The notes below the pieces were generated by a model. That model was given only the letters and a program-made list of their open reading frames with translations. It was not told the origin of the DNA and ran no database searches. Shown piece by piece: positions 1 to 7,362 of a stretch of DNA of 18,909 nt. Each line of letters opens with the position of its first letter. Position 1 is the stretch's first letter. Both the position numbers and the translations under genes were made by a program. This DNA is from Clostridiales bacterium (GTDB taxonomy: Bacteria > Bacillota > Clostridia > Oscillospirales > Oscillospiraceae): NCBI GenBank assembly GCA_019418025.1, contig DYCR01000008.1:1-18909 (forward strand), written 5' to 3'.

Positions 1-349
1 CTGCACCGAGTAGTTACCTCGAATAAGTCTCATTGTGTGAGTTCACCGCCTTTCAAATGGCTTTGTATCAGTATATCACTTTTGGAACAAAAAAAGTATC
101 CTTAATATGATATATTTCAAAACATAATTCTTGCTATTAGTTTTCAGTCAAATTTGTCTATGTAAGACCGCAAGGCAGGTTGCCCTGCGGTGTAGATTTC
201 CTATGTCGTGATTATCTGTCCCTGTCTTGGGATTTCTTTCTCTGCTTTCGTTGCTTTCGACTTCCATATTCGTTACACTTATGCCTGTGAATTTTGATTC
301 CATAAGTGTTAGAAATATTGGAATAGTCCTAACTCTTAGGGGAAATTCC
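1..349. other. Gene-free stretch downstream of the ABC operon; one weak hairpin
   Basis: No reading frame here has a ribosome site or a recognisable product. The one clear structure is an imperfect inverted repeat at 168-190: arms CCGCAAGGCA and TGCCCTGCGG, one mismatch, 3-base loop. It is not followed by a convincing T run on either strand, so I do not call it a terminator. Short complementary pieces at 328-340 (CCTAA/TTAGG) lie just past the ATPase stop and could help end the minus-strand transcript, but they are weak. Confidence 0.4.
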
Positions 350-1027
350 TTATTCCCGTTCCTGATAATGTGCTGCGATTTCAGGTGTCATTGGAATCAA
401 CCGACAATCTTCAATCGTATAGATAAGATCACAAAGCTGATCAAGATCTTTATAGTGGTGGGATGTTAGGAAAATCGTTTTTCCCTCGGCTTTGAGCATT
501 CGGATAATGGATTTTACATCCTCATAGGTGTGATAGTCCAGTGCATTGAACGGTTCGTCCAGTACCAGAATATCCTGCCCCTCCATGATGGCCTGAGCAA
601 GTCCCAGCTTCTGTTTCATGCCAAGAGAATAGTTGCTCACCTTTGTTTTGTTCTCGGGATCAAGGCCGACCTTGCCCATCGCCTCACGGATTTCCGCTTC
701 GGAGATTTTTCCCTGAATATCAGCCAGAAATTTCAAATTCTGAAGACCGCTGTACATTCCGATGAAACCGGGAGCATTGATAAAAACGCCCATATTTTCC
801 GGAAAATCTCTACCGCTTTTACCAAGCTGCTTTCCACGAATGGATACACTGCCGGAATCCGGCTTCTCAAATCCGCAAAGCACTTTGAACAGAACGGACT
901 TACCGCTGCCATTAGCACCTACCAGACCGATCGTCTGTCCCTGTTCTACGACCAGCGAAACATTTTCCAAAATTGTTTTCTGTCCAAATCGTTTGGATAC
1001 ATTCTTTATTTCAATATAGGAACTCAT
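350..1027 (-). CDS. ABC transporter ATP-binding protein (BcrA-like export family)
   Basis: This is the cytoplasmic ATPase, 225 aa, of a three-gene ABC exporter; it powers the two permeases encoded just before it. Motifs in order: Walker A GANGSGKS (residues 37-44), signature SLGMKQK (134-140), Walker B ILVLDEPF (153-160) and H-loop TSHH (188-191). At the Q-loop position the protein reads VFINAP (81-86), with no glutamine, as is common in the BcrA/antimicrobial-peptide-immunity branch. Its ribosome site AGGAGG (1035-1040) is formed by the last two arginine codons of the upstream permease, seven bases before the ATG, so translation is probably coupled. Family membership is certain. The substrate (peptide antibiotic, bacteriocin or other) is inferred only from the layout. 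Confidence 0.93.
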   Translation of the reverse strand: MSSYIEIKNVSKRFGQKTILENVSLVVEQGQTIGLVGANGSGKSVLFKVLCGFEKPDSGSVSIRGKQLGKSGRDFPENMGVFINAPGFIGMYSGLQNLKFLADIQGKISEAEIREAMGKVGLDPENKTKVSNYSLGMKQKLGLAQAIMEGQDILVLDEPFNALDYHTYEDVKSIIRMLKAEGKTIFLTSHHYKDLDQLCDLIYTIEDCRLIPMTPEIAAHYQERE

Positions 1028-1031
1028 AAGG

Positions 1032-2531
1032 TTACCTCCTAATCAATTTTTTAGAGCCAAGCAATTCCAGCAGGCCCAGTGTAATAGCCAAACTTCCGAT
1101 CAGGATCATAACTGCCGTCCCAACCGGAATTCCTACATCCAAGGAAATCCAGTCAACCCGTGTCGTTCCAGACAAACCAAAGGGAAGATATTGAACCCAG
1201 TTTTGCGGAATCACACACAGGAAGTTGCCGACAAGGATCACGACAAAGCCAACTGTGATTTGCTTTGTCAGCAGATAGCAGAGCAGCATAACGAATACCT
1301 GCAACAGAATGTCAAGAAATTTGATGCCTGCACATTCCAGTAAGAACCGAATTGCATTGGAATCCATGGTATCCACAAAGAACAGACCTCCCACCAGCCC
1401 TGACAGGAGCCATAGAGCCGAATAGATAGCAACAAATTGAATGACCGTCCTGAGAATTCCATGAAACATCTCTTTTCGGCTGTTGGATCGGATCGATACA
1501 AAAATGGACTGATCGTTGATACTGGCTTCTACAAACACGGCAATCAGATAAAGGGGAGCTGTATTCACCAACAGCATTTCCAGAAATGCCAGGATATGAA
1601 AGAGCCCGGTCCCATGGCCTGAGAACAGGTGATAGACCCATTCCTGACCGGAGGTGAGATAAGGATTGCTCAGCCCTTTGTACAGAGTCACACCCAGTAC
1701 AACGGTGCATAAAATCATGAGGTTTTGCTTTTGAATCAATGCTTTCTGATAGTATGTCTGAATGCCTCGTCTTTGCAATCCTTTTCTCTGTTTTGTTTTC
1801 ATCTGGAAACGGACGGTTCCAATCAAAAACAGAAACAACAGAGCAGCGGTCATTCCTGTAACGAACCAACGAGTTGGACTTCCTAAATTGTGGTGAAAAA
1901 TCAGCAGATGGTTAAGTCCTGTAACGGGAAGGGCATGAATAGCCGGTACCTTAACCCACAAAATCGAGAGGACATAGAGACCGATCATCATCCGCACGGC
2001 CCATTTGTGACCTGCAAAATGAGCCAACCACATACAAAGTCCGGCAGTCAGCCAGATGCCCAAAAACAAATAGCCCGTAACACCTGCAAGTGCTGTCAAT
2101 GGAGAGGAAAACACCCGACTGAGTTCTTGAAAAAGTCGCTCATCCAGACTTCCTACAGGAAGAGACCATATGTTGCCTTCAGAAAGGCCCAATCCCGATA
2201 GAAGGATTGCTGCCAGCTGGATCAGTACCAGAATGGCAGGCAGCACACAAAGGCTGATCCATTTTAGGAAGAAATAGCGGTGGTAGCTTCCAAAGCGAAA
2301 AATGACATAGGAAGGATCGTCTTCTGCCAGAGAGAAGCAGCTCAAGAGAAGCAACGGCAAAAGAAAAAATGTCAAATAGTAATGGTCTGTTGCGGCAGAC
2401 AGCAGGTGCTGCTCAAAACTCAATGCAGCGCCGCTCCGAGAACTGAGAGAGAAAAGCAAGCATACGGCAAACAACAGCACCAGTTTTCCAACGCCAAGAA
2501 ACCTGATGTTTTTCCGTATCAAAGGAATCAT
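1032..2531 (-). CDS. ABC exporter membrane subunit, large permease (499 aa)
   Basis: A hydrophobic integral membrane protein with about 11-12 predicted membrane segments, roughly at residues 15-30, 50-70, 88-116, 145-173, 177-195, 222-242, 270-285, 310-338, 360-385, 405-442 and 468-490. I chose the ATG at 2531 because it overlaps the stop of the preceding permease as ATGA. An AAGGTGA-like ribosome site lies just upstream. The open frame extends 25 codons further but would run inside the neighbour. The stop lies four bases before the ATPase start. The family resembles the poorly named membrane subunits paired with BcrA-type ATPases. No substrate-specific motif was recognised. Its role as transporter partner follows from operon position. 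Confidence 0.82.
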   Translation of the reverse strand: MIPLIRKNIRFLGVGKLVLLFAVCLLFSLSSRSGAALSFEQHLLSAATDHYYLTFFLLPLLLLSCFSLAEDDPSYVIFRFGSYHRYFFLKWISLCVLPAILVLIQLAAILLSGLGLSEGNIWSLPVGSLDERLFQELSRVFSSPLTALAGVTGYLFLGIWLTAGLCMWLAHFAGHKWAVRMMIGLYVLSILWVKVPAIHALPVTGLNHLLIFHHNLGSPTRWFVTGMTAALLFLFLIGTVRFQMKTKQRKGLQRRGIQTYYQKALIQKQNLMILCTVVLGVTLYKGLSNPYLTSGQEWVYHLFSGHGTGLFHILAFLEMLLVNTAPLYLIAVFVEASINDQSIFVSIRSNSRKEMFHGILRTVIQFVAIYSALWLLSGLVGGLFFVDTMDSNAIRFLLECAGIKFLDILLQVFVMLLCYLLTKQITVGFVVILVGNFLCVIPQNWVQYLPFGLSGTTRVDWISLDVGIPVGTAVMILIGSLAITLGLLELLGSKKLIRR

Positions 2532-3289
2532 ACCTTGATCACCTTTTCCTTTTTTACCTTGGAAAAGTAGATCGTTAACAGCATAATAACAGCAGCCAGT
2601 AAACAAGGGCCTGCAACAAAGGACATGGCGGTTATAGCCTTCGGATTCAGCAGAGCAGGATCAAACGCAGTTACAAGCCGGTACTGTGGCAATCCCAAAA
2701 TTGCAAGCACGAAATTCTCCAAAACTGTGTACAGGAACGGTCCTGTCAATACAAGAAAAATATTCTCGCAATACATCGCCAAAACAAACCCCATCGTCAT
2801 CACCAAAACACCGATCAAGCCCCTGAAAGCGGAAAGTGCCACTGCATAGATGAGGGGATGCACAGAATAGACGCTTTCAAAGATATGCATGATAACACCC
2901 AGATTGATGGTATCAAGAGGAGGATCAATGAGTAAAGCTGTAACTGCCGAAAGGATGTACGGAATCGTGATGACGCAAAATGCGCTGATTGCATAGACGA
3001 TCCACTTGGCCCAGAGGTATTTCCTCATGGGCACACGGGGCTGCACATAGAGGAGAAAATTATTTTTTCGTTCGTGATACAAATTCCAGCACAAAGGAAG
3101 AACCACAAACAGAGGATACAACAGCGAAAGATACTCTGTGCCAACCTCCCATGCGTCCAATGTATAAATGAGTGAATACTGCGGATACATTGTTGCAGTC
3201 ATGGCACATGCGGCTGTGGTAACGGCAATCAGTGTCAGCAGTACCGGCACCCATATCTTTTTCCATTCATTTTTTATAAGTCGAAGCAT
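2528..3289 (-). CDS. ABC exporter membrane subunit, small permease (253 aa)
   Basis: An integral membrane protein with about six membrane segments (approximately residues 12-32, 50-70, 95-118, 147-172, 175-200 and 220-243), the usual shape of an ABC-2-type permease. The start MLRLIKNEW at 3289 is preferred. AAAGGA lies about seven bases upstream, and a -35/-10 pair sits at 3319-3347. A longer frame reaching 3415 would read through that promoter and through a terminator hairpin. The charged N-terminus (KNEWKK) is typical of lantibiotic-immunity-type ABC permeases. It is first in the permease-permease-ATPase operon and overlaps the second permease by four bases. The substrate is unknown. Confidence 0.84.
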   Translation of the reverse strand: MLRLIKNEWKKIWVPVLLTLIAVTTAACAMTATMYPQYSLIYTLDAWEVGTEYLSLLYPLFVVLPLCWNLYHERKNNFLLYVQPRVPMRKYLWAKWIVYAISAFCVITIPYILSAVTALLIDPPLDTINLGVIMHIFESVYSVHPLIYAVALSAFRGLIGVLVMTMGFVLAMYCENIFLVLTGPFLYTVLENFVLAILGLPQYRLVTAFDPALLNPKAITAMSFVAGPCLLAAVIMLLTIYFSKVKKEKVIKV

Positions 3290-3318
3290 ATATATTGTTC
3301 CTTTCTTCGTTTGAAGAT

Positions 3319-3347
3319 AGTATAAGTAATCTATTTTCTGATTACAA
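3319..3347 (-). promoter_or_regulatory. Promoter of the ABC exporter operon
   Basis: Minus-strand reading: -35 TTGTAA (3347-3342), exactly 17 bases, then -10 TATACT (3324-3319). It lies 30 bases upstream of the first permease ATG and directly downstream of the kinase terminator hairpin, so the exporter can be expressed separately from the two-component pair. The sequence around the -35 (ACGGTTGTA, with TTGTTTCC just upstream) loosely resembles LytTR half-sites. Control by the neighbouring LytTR regulator is a reasonable inference but not shown. Confidence 0.6.
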
Positions 3348-3363
3348 CCGTATGGAAACAAGA

Positions 3364-3409
3364 AAGGGTTTTGCGGGAACGAAACAAATTTCATACCCGC
3401 AAAACCCTT
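3364..3409 (-). terminator. Terminator after the histidine kinase gene
   Basis: A perfect 14-bp inverted repeat: AAGGGTTTTGCGGG at 3364-3377 against CCCGCAAAACCCTT at 3396-3409, with an 18-base loop. On the minus strand it begins 16 bases after the kinase stop and is followed by TTTCTTGTTTCC, a moderate U-rich tail. It separates the regulator-kinase transcript from the exporter promoter. Partial read-through is possible because the tail is not a pure U run. Confidence 0.7.
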
Positions 3410-3424
3410 GTTCATACCGCATAT

Positions 3425-4759
3425 TTAGGAAAACCGAACGCCAAATACCACATAATTCTGATCATCACGGATCTCGTTCCGGGTCAAAATCTTACCACGA
3501 TGGTGCTCTGTGATCTGCATAAGCTGATACAGTCCGTATCCACGGGAGCTGCCCGCCTTTGTGGAAACGCCTTTCGAGAACAGACGCATAAACTCTGTTC
3601 CGGACAGAGGCGGATGGGGATTGCATACCCAAAGCTCCGTAACATTATCTGCCTGACGGCTTTCCAGATAAATGGTGTCTCCCTGTTTGGATGCCTCTAT
3701 GGCATTATCCAGTAAGATCCCAATCAGTTCAATCCATACCGTTTCGGGAATGCCTGACTTTTTGAAGCTGGCAGAAAGCTGAAGGCAGATGTTCAGACCG
3801 GAAATCTCTGCCTGCTTGATTTTTCCGAAAATAAGACCGGAAATGATTTTACTGTCACATGCCAGCAGAGTGCTGTCGTTAGCGCTCAGCGCAAGCCCCT
3901 TGGTCAGCGATGCAACAGCCTCCTGTGCCTCCGTTAGATTTTCTGCCGAAGAAACCGCCATCTCAATGGCGATCAAGCGATTGTTGAATTCATGCTGTCT
4001 TGCCCGGACTTGGGAAATCAGCTCCTCTACAATGGGAACATATTGCTCCATCATTCGGGTTTGTTTCCGCTGTTCCTCCTGCCGACTGTTTATCAGCCAC
4101 AAAATACTGTCCATGAAAAGAAGCACCAGAAGTGAAAAGCTAATGAATTTCCAGTGTGCCATAAAACGAACCGGATCAAAGGAAGTGAACGCAAAGACTG
4201 CCATGAAGAATAACGTAATATTAACGGAAAGGATCTGCACCAAAAAGGACCCTGTTTGCAGTGCCCTACGAAGTTCCTGAAACCAAGGCAGGAACACGAT
4301 GAAGATACACAGCAGCAAGGTGACTGCACTGCTGATGATGGCGATACCGGGGCTGATCAAGTCCAAAAGACTCACAAAGACAACGGCACAGAAGCGGCAC
4401 AGTAAATAGACAGAAAAAGCCGCCATTGTACCACAGAAAGCCAGTCTTCCATCCCGAATATTCAGCAGAGTGCTGGTCAGCAATAAAAGTCCCAGCAGCA
4501 GAACCATCAAAAACGGAATACTGTCTGCCAGTGTCAGGAAAAAGCCCTGCTCGAGATGAAAGCCGGGAGATGCCCCACCGACTGTATAACTGGACCGTGC
4601 CATGAGCAGGCAGAGAAAGACGAGCGGCAGCAGAATAAAATCCGTTTTCTTCCGGTCCTTTCGCTCCCTGAAAACAGCCAGCGTACAGAAAGTAAGTGCA
4701 ATCGAATCCGCCAGAATGGATAGAAAATAAAGAAACGCATCCTGCATGGATATTACCAT
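3425..4759 (-). CDS. Sensor histidine kinase, GHKL/HPK10 (AgrC-like) family
   Basis: A membrane sensor kinase of 444 aa. The first ~225 residues hold six or seven membrane segments (about 8-28, 40-56, 75-100, 108-132, 136-160, 172-195, 203-224). A short linker follows, then the kinase core: RARQHEFNN with phospho-acceptor His256, N-box DNAIEA (351-356) and G-box RGYGLYQL (406-413). This is the architecture of AgrC-type peptide sensors, which phosphorylate LytTR response regulators. The ATG at 4759 overlaps the last codons of the regulator; an alternative ATG lies at 4747. Neither has a good ribosome site, which points to translational coupling. The ligand is unknown; with the exporter operon downstream, a peptide antibiotic or pheromone is plausible. 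Confidence 0.9.
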   Translation of the reverse strand: MVISMQDAFLYFLSILADSIALTFCTLAVFRERKDRKKTDFILLPLVFLCLLMARSSYTVGGASPGFHLEQGFFLTLADSIPFLMVLLLGLLLLTSTLLNIRDGRLAFCGTMAAFSVYLLCRFCAVVFVSLLDLISPGIAIISSAVTLLLCIFIVFLPWFQELRRALQTGSFLVQILSVNITLFFMAVFAFTSFDPVRFMAHWKFISFSLLVLLFMDSILWLINSRQEEQRKQTRMMEQYVPIVEELISQVRARQHEFNNRLIAIEMAVSSAENLTEAQEAVASLTKGLALSANDSTLLACDSKIISGLIFGKIKQAEISGLNICLQLSASFKKSGIPETVWIELIGILLDNAIEASKQGDTIYLESRQADNVTELWVCNPHPPLSGTEFMRLFSKGVSTKAGSSRGYGLYQLMQITEHHRGKILTRNEIRDDQNYVVFGVRFS

Positions 4760-5463
4760 AGTGCGGACTGATATTTATTACCCACCGGCAACTTTTCCGC
4801 AAATCCTTTCAGTGTGATTTCTTTTGCTGCTTTATCGATTCGATCAATATAGGCGGTGTTGACAAGAATGCTTTTGTGACACTGCACAACCTTTGGGTCA
4901 TCGATCAGCTGCAATAGTCGAGCCAATGTATAGCCTGAAATAATATCTTCTTTCATCCCGGAAAGGGCATTCTGCGTATGGATCGTGAGTTTTTTTCCAA
5001 AGGCCTCCACATATGCGATTTCGGCGATTGGATAGTCCAGAATAAACTGTTTTTGCTCGATCTGAATGTGTTTTGCTTCCTGACGCAGATGAGCGGAAAG
5101 CCCCAGTGCATCACAAAATACGGTGCAAAATTCTGCTTCGGTATAAGGCTTGACCAAAAATCCGTAGCACTTTACATCTCGGTAGGCCGACAGTTCTTCC
5201 CCGGCCAAGGCACTTTCAAAAATAATCGGAGTGTACTTATATTCCGGCAGGCTGCGCAGCTGGCCAGCAAGACTGGTTCCCTTGTAGTCTTCCAATTGAA
5301 TGTCCAGAATAAACAGATCCACTTTTTCCTTCTGAGCAAGGATATAAGCTGCACCGGCTTCTTTGCATGTCACAAGTTCTAACGAGGAATCTATATTCTT
5401 GATATATTGTCTGATTTTTGTGACAGCAGCTTGATTATCTTCTACGAGCAAAATTTTAGACAC
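4753..5463 (-). CDS. LytTR-family response regulator
   Basis: A cytoplasmic DNA-binding response regulator, 236 aa. The REC domain (about 1-120) shows acidic residues E8/D9, phospho-acceptor D54 in LFILDIQ, S84 and K105 in FLVKPY. The LytTR DNA-binding domain (about 133-236) shows the family's VQCHKSILVNTAYIDRI and LPVGNKY blocks. The start is GTG at 5463, preceded by GGGAGTG about seven bases away. The gene overlaps the kinase start by seven bases, so the two form a cognate pair. Likely targets are its own promoter and that of the ABC exporter genes next door, by analogy with other LytTR-controlled export loci. Confidence 0.93.
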   Translation of the reverse strand: MSKILLVEDNQAAVTKIRQYIKNIDSSLELVTCKEAGAAYILAQKEKVDLFILDIQLEDYKGTSLAGQLRSLPEYKYTPIIFESALAGEELSAYRDVKCYGFLVKPYTEAEFCTVFCDALGLSAHLRQEAKHIQIEQKQFILDYPIAEIAYVEAFGKKLTIHTQNALSGMKEDIISGYTLARLLQLIDDPKVVQCHKSILVNTAYIDRIDKAAKEITLKGFAEKLPVGNKYQSALW

Positions 5464-5497
5464 TATATCACTCCCTTCCGCTTTAGTTCGATGTTGT

Positions 5498-5606
5498 AAC
5501 TATTTTAATAGTTGTCAGCAATGTCGTTACACAGGAAACGGTGACCAACTATGATAACTGTTAAGAAAATTCGCAAACACCCAACACTTTACTTCTCGAT
5601 ATTATA
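5498..5606 (-). promoter_or_regulatory. Promoter and repeat-rich leader of the two-component operon
   Basis: The minus strand shows an extended -10, TGATATAAT (core 5606-5601), with a weak TTAGCA about 18 bases upstream. This places the transcript start about 130 bases before the GTG. Within that leader lie three GTT-centred motifs at 9-10-base steps (ACAGTT, ATAGTT, ACCGTT) and, nearer the gene, a 7-2-7 inverted repeat AACTATT/AATAGTT at 5498-5513. LytTR proteins bind paired short sites of this general kind, so autoregulation is possible. The match to a consensus is loose. Confidence 0.45.
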
Positions 5607-5742
5607 TCATACCCAGCTGAATTTGCTAATAATTTTTCTTAAGAATGGTGTACTTTCTGTCTTGAATAGGGGGCAAAGTGCCTTTGGCGGCATGATAGAG
5701 AGTTTTTCATCATTCTCCCATTTTCGGATAAATCGAAGAATC

Positions 5743-5768
5743 AGGGGCAATCCCGAAGGACTACCCCT
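5743..5768 (-). terminator. UUCG-capped terminator of the tnpV-type gene
   Basis: The minus-strand RNA forms an 11-bp stem (two G-U pairs) closed by a UUCG tetraloop: AGGGGUAGUCC, UUCG, GGAUUGCCCCU. It starts nine bases after the tnpV stop and is followed by a T-rich stretch (GATTCTTCGATTT). It is good evidence that the tnpV transcript ends here and does not feed the two-component operon. Confidence 0.72.
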
Positions 5769-5777
5769 AAATAATCA

Positions 5778-6152
5778 TTATGCGTAAATCAATTCGGCGT
5801 TGACGATTTCCATAGCCCTGTTGCGGATATTGTTCATCCGCTGAATCCATAGCATTGGATTTTTAGCCTTGAGCTTTTCTGTGACATTTTCTTTTTCGGC
5901 AAGCTGATTAACCAAGCTGTCAAACAACTCCTGCGCCTGCTGCTCGATATCTGCCAGATGTGGATAGAGCGTACACTGTGTCAGCATGTTATAATACTTG
6001 ATTCGGTGGTGTTGCTTGAGATATTGCCTGCGGCGATTGTCCCATACACCAATCTCGTACTTCGATTGTTCCGGAAGTCTTATATCTGGCAAGCAATAAT
6101 CTCCTTGCCGAGTGTATGTACCGCCATTCTGTTCAAACAAAGTCTGTGCCAT
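5778..6152 (-). CDS. TnpV-family transposon-encoded protein
   Basis: A 124-aa soluble protein matching, from memory, the TnpV family found on Clostridial Tn4451-like and related mobile elements. It has an N-terminal FEQNGGTYTRQGDY-LPD block, the middle KYEIGVWDNRRRQYLKQHH region and the highly typical C-terminus KNPMLWIQRMNNIRNRAMEI. The precise function of TnpV is not established. The length is normal and the frame is intact. The start at 6152 has an AGGAGG site (6166-6161) eight bases upstream. No resolvase, integrase or mobilisation gene is present in the window, so this is either a remnant or a solitary cargo copy. It marks region 5740-9050 as accessory DNA. Confidence 0.8.
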   Translation of the reverse strand: MAQTLFEQNGGTYTRQGDYCLPDIRLPEQSKYEIGVWDNRRRQYLKQHHRIKYYNMLTQCTLYPHLADIEQQAQELFDSLVNQLAEKENVTEKLKAKNPMLWIQRMNNIRNRAMEIVNAELIYA

Positions 6153-6160
6153 AGGCTTGA

Positions 6161-6196
6161 CCTCCTGTAAAATAATTGTGCTTTCATATTACAGGA
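6161..6196 (-). promoter_or_regulatory. Hairpin sequestering the tnpV ribosome site
   Basis: In the minus-strand RNA, UCCUGUAA (6196-6189) can pair perfectly over 8 bp with UUACAGGA (6170-6163). The second arm includes the AGGA of the tnpV Shine-Dalgarno AGGAGG. The loop is 18 bases. A transcript entering from upstream would carry both arms and hide the ribosome site, a device known from insertion-sequence transposase genes. Function is inferred. Confidence 0.5.
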
Positions 6197-6237
6197 AACA
6201 GATCTGAAATGCGAATGTGCGATTGAGAATATAAAAA

Positions 6238-6274
6238 ATTCCGAGGTCGGTTCAATTTGAACCTTCCTCGGAAT
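6238..6274 (-). terminator. Orphan strong terminator upstream of tnpV
   Basis: A long two-part hairpin: outer arms ATTCCGAGG/CCTCGGAAT and inner arms GGTTCAA/TTGAACC. On the minus strand it is followed directly by a run of six T (TTTTTTAT). It is a textbook intrinsic terminator for minus-strand transcription coming from the right, yet no minus-strand gene lies to its right. It either remains from a lost gene or shields tnpV from outside transcription. Confidence 0.75.
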
Positions 6275-6355
6275 CCGTTCGTTAGCGTTGCCTTGCATTG
6301 CCGGATTAAAAAGTTTTTCTTGTTTTCTAAAATACTTCCTTATCTGGCGTATGCA

Positions 6356-6375
6356 ATGGGATGCTCCCTTTTTGT
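6356..6375 (+). repeat. Partial copy (right half) of the cassette repeat
   Basis: Twenty bases starting ATGGGATGCTCCC and ending TTTTTGT are identical to 9031-9050, the right half of the full repeat copy that follows the nuclease-like gene. The left half is absent. The DUF4417-like reading frame runs across this repeat without a credible start, consistent with a recombination junction here. Confidence 0.65.
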
Positions 6376-6394
6376 TTTTAGTTGTAAATTTACA

Positions 6395-7033
6395 TTTATT
6401 GAAAAAGGCAGTGTTGTAGCAGTATCCACCTATATGGCATCAGAACATGATAACCGTCAAGATCAAAAGGAATGGTTCATAGCGGGGTATAACGAGATGC
6501 TGCGGCGGATTGAACCAGAAAAAATCATCTGTTACAACACCCCATTCCCTGAAATGCAGGGCAATATCATCTATGTGGACTATGAACGCAGCTCATGGAA
6601 GTACATGAGTTATGAGTGCACACCCCAGAAAGAAGATTTGGATGCATTCAAAATAGGCTGTGCATCTAGACTTTATTGTGATACAATAGAGCCATACTTG
6701 ATTGGTAAGGGTGGTGGGAGTGCCTACGGCGGAGACTGGAAACCATCCAAACCAGAAGATTACCGGTTGCTTGGTCAGCCCGGAGAGGTCAAAACAACTT
6801 ATAAAAATGGATACCGGATCGATACTAAAATTGGTCCGGACGGTAAGGCTATTGCAGAGCGACATTATACCGATCACAAGCAGCCATGGGCTCACAGCAA
6901 TCCACATGATCATGATATTAATTGGGAAACGCCAAGATACGGTATTCCTAACTTTGTGAAACCCAACATTAATTACTGGCCTGATGAGTATCCAAACGGT
7001 GTACCAGATTTTAAATCAGCAAGGAGGGCTCAT
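6395..7033 (+). pseudogene. 5'-truncated DUF4417-like gene
   Basis: The protein from about 6395 reads as the C-terminal part of a DUF4417-type protein: GSVVAVSTYM, GYNEMLRRIEPEKIICYNTPFPEMQGNII (two overlapping blocks), then a glycine-rich GKGGGSAYGGDWKPSKP linker and a His-rich tail (HYTDHKQPWAHSNPHDHDINW region). Intact relatives, as I remember them, have a sizeable N-terminal half that is missing here. The open frame continues upstream to a TTG at 6257, but that codon sits inside a terminator hairpin and has no ribosome site. The only upstream ATG (6356) lies in a repeat. The frame has no stop and runs into the next gene at 7034. The family's function is unknown; relatives occur on phage-like and conjugative elements. 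Confidence 0.6.
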
Positions 7034-7309
7034 ATGAAATACATTAATAATTCTGCTGAAGAAAATCGGTTTAAGACGATTTCTGAGTTTAAGGAATGTC
7101 TGATCCGTGGCGGAGAGATTATCTTTTCTTGGCACGCAAAAAACTATGCAGTAAGCAGCTATACAGGAAAAATCAGTATTTCTGAGAGCTACCGACAGGA
7201 AACAGAGAAACTCTGTGACACGCCGGACGAAGTTCTTGACTATATGGTTGATTCTGACCGTTTGCGGGATGTGATCACACAAGTGACAGTTCTGGATCGT
7301 ACAATTTAG
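7034..7309 (+). CDS. Small conserved hypothetical protein following the DUF4417-like segment
   Basis: A 91-aa protein starting MKYINNSAEENRF at an ATG with AAGGAGG (7021-7027) six bases upstream, one of the best ribosome sites in the window. It ends in the distinctive block CDTPDEVLDYMVDSDRLRD-ITQV and RTI. From memory, similar small proteins follow DUF4417 genes in Clostridial accessory DNA. It is in the same frame as the upstream truncated gene, so a fused product is also possible. The strong internal site favours independent translation. No membrane segment or catalytic motif was seen, and the function is unknown. Confidence 0.6.
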   Translation: MKYINNSAEENRFKTISEFKECLIRGGEIIFSWHAKNYAVSSYTGKISISESYRQETEKLCDTPDEVLDYMVDSDRLRDVITQVTVLDRTI

Positions 7310-7362
7310 TTCATGTGAATAAAATCCCAAAGAAACACCGCTTGCTGACCACCTGTAAGCCA

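Noticed and set aside
168..190. Hairpin CCGCAAGGCA/TGCCCTGCGG as terminator or transposon end
   Set aside because: It has one mismatch, no T run on either side and no matching inverted copy elsewhere in the window. It is kept only as a note in the intergenic entry.
5551..5787. Plus-strand frame starting MITVKKIRKHPTL upstream of the response regulator
   Set aside because: It runs across the minus-strand promoter and the UUCG terminator, has no ribosome site and has no recognisable content. I considered it as a hidden peptide gene and dropped it.
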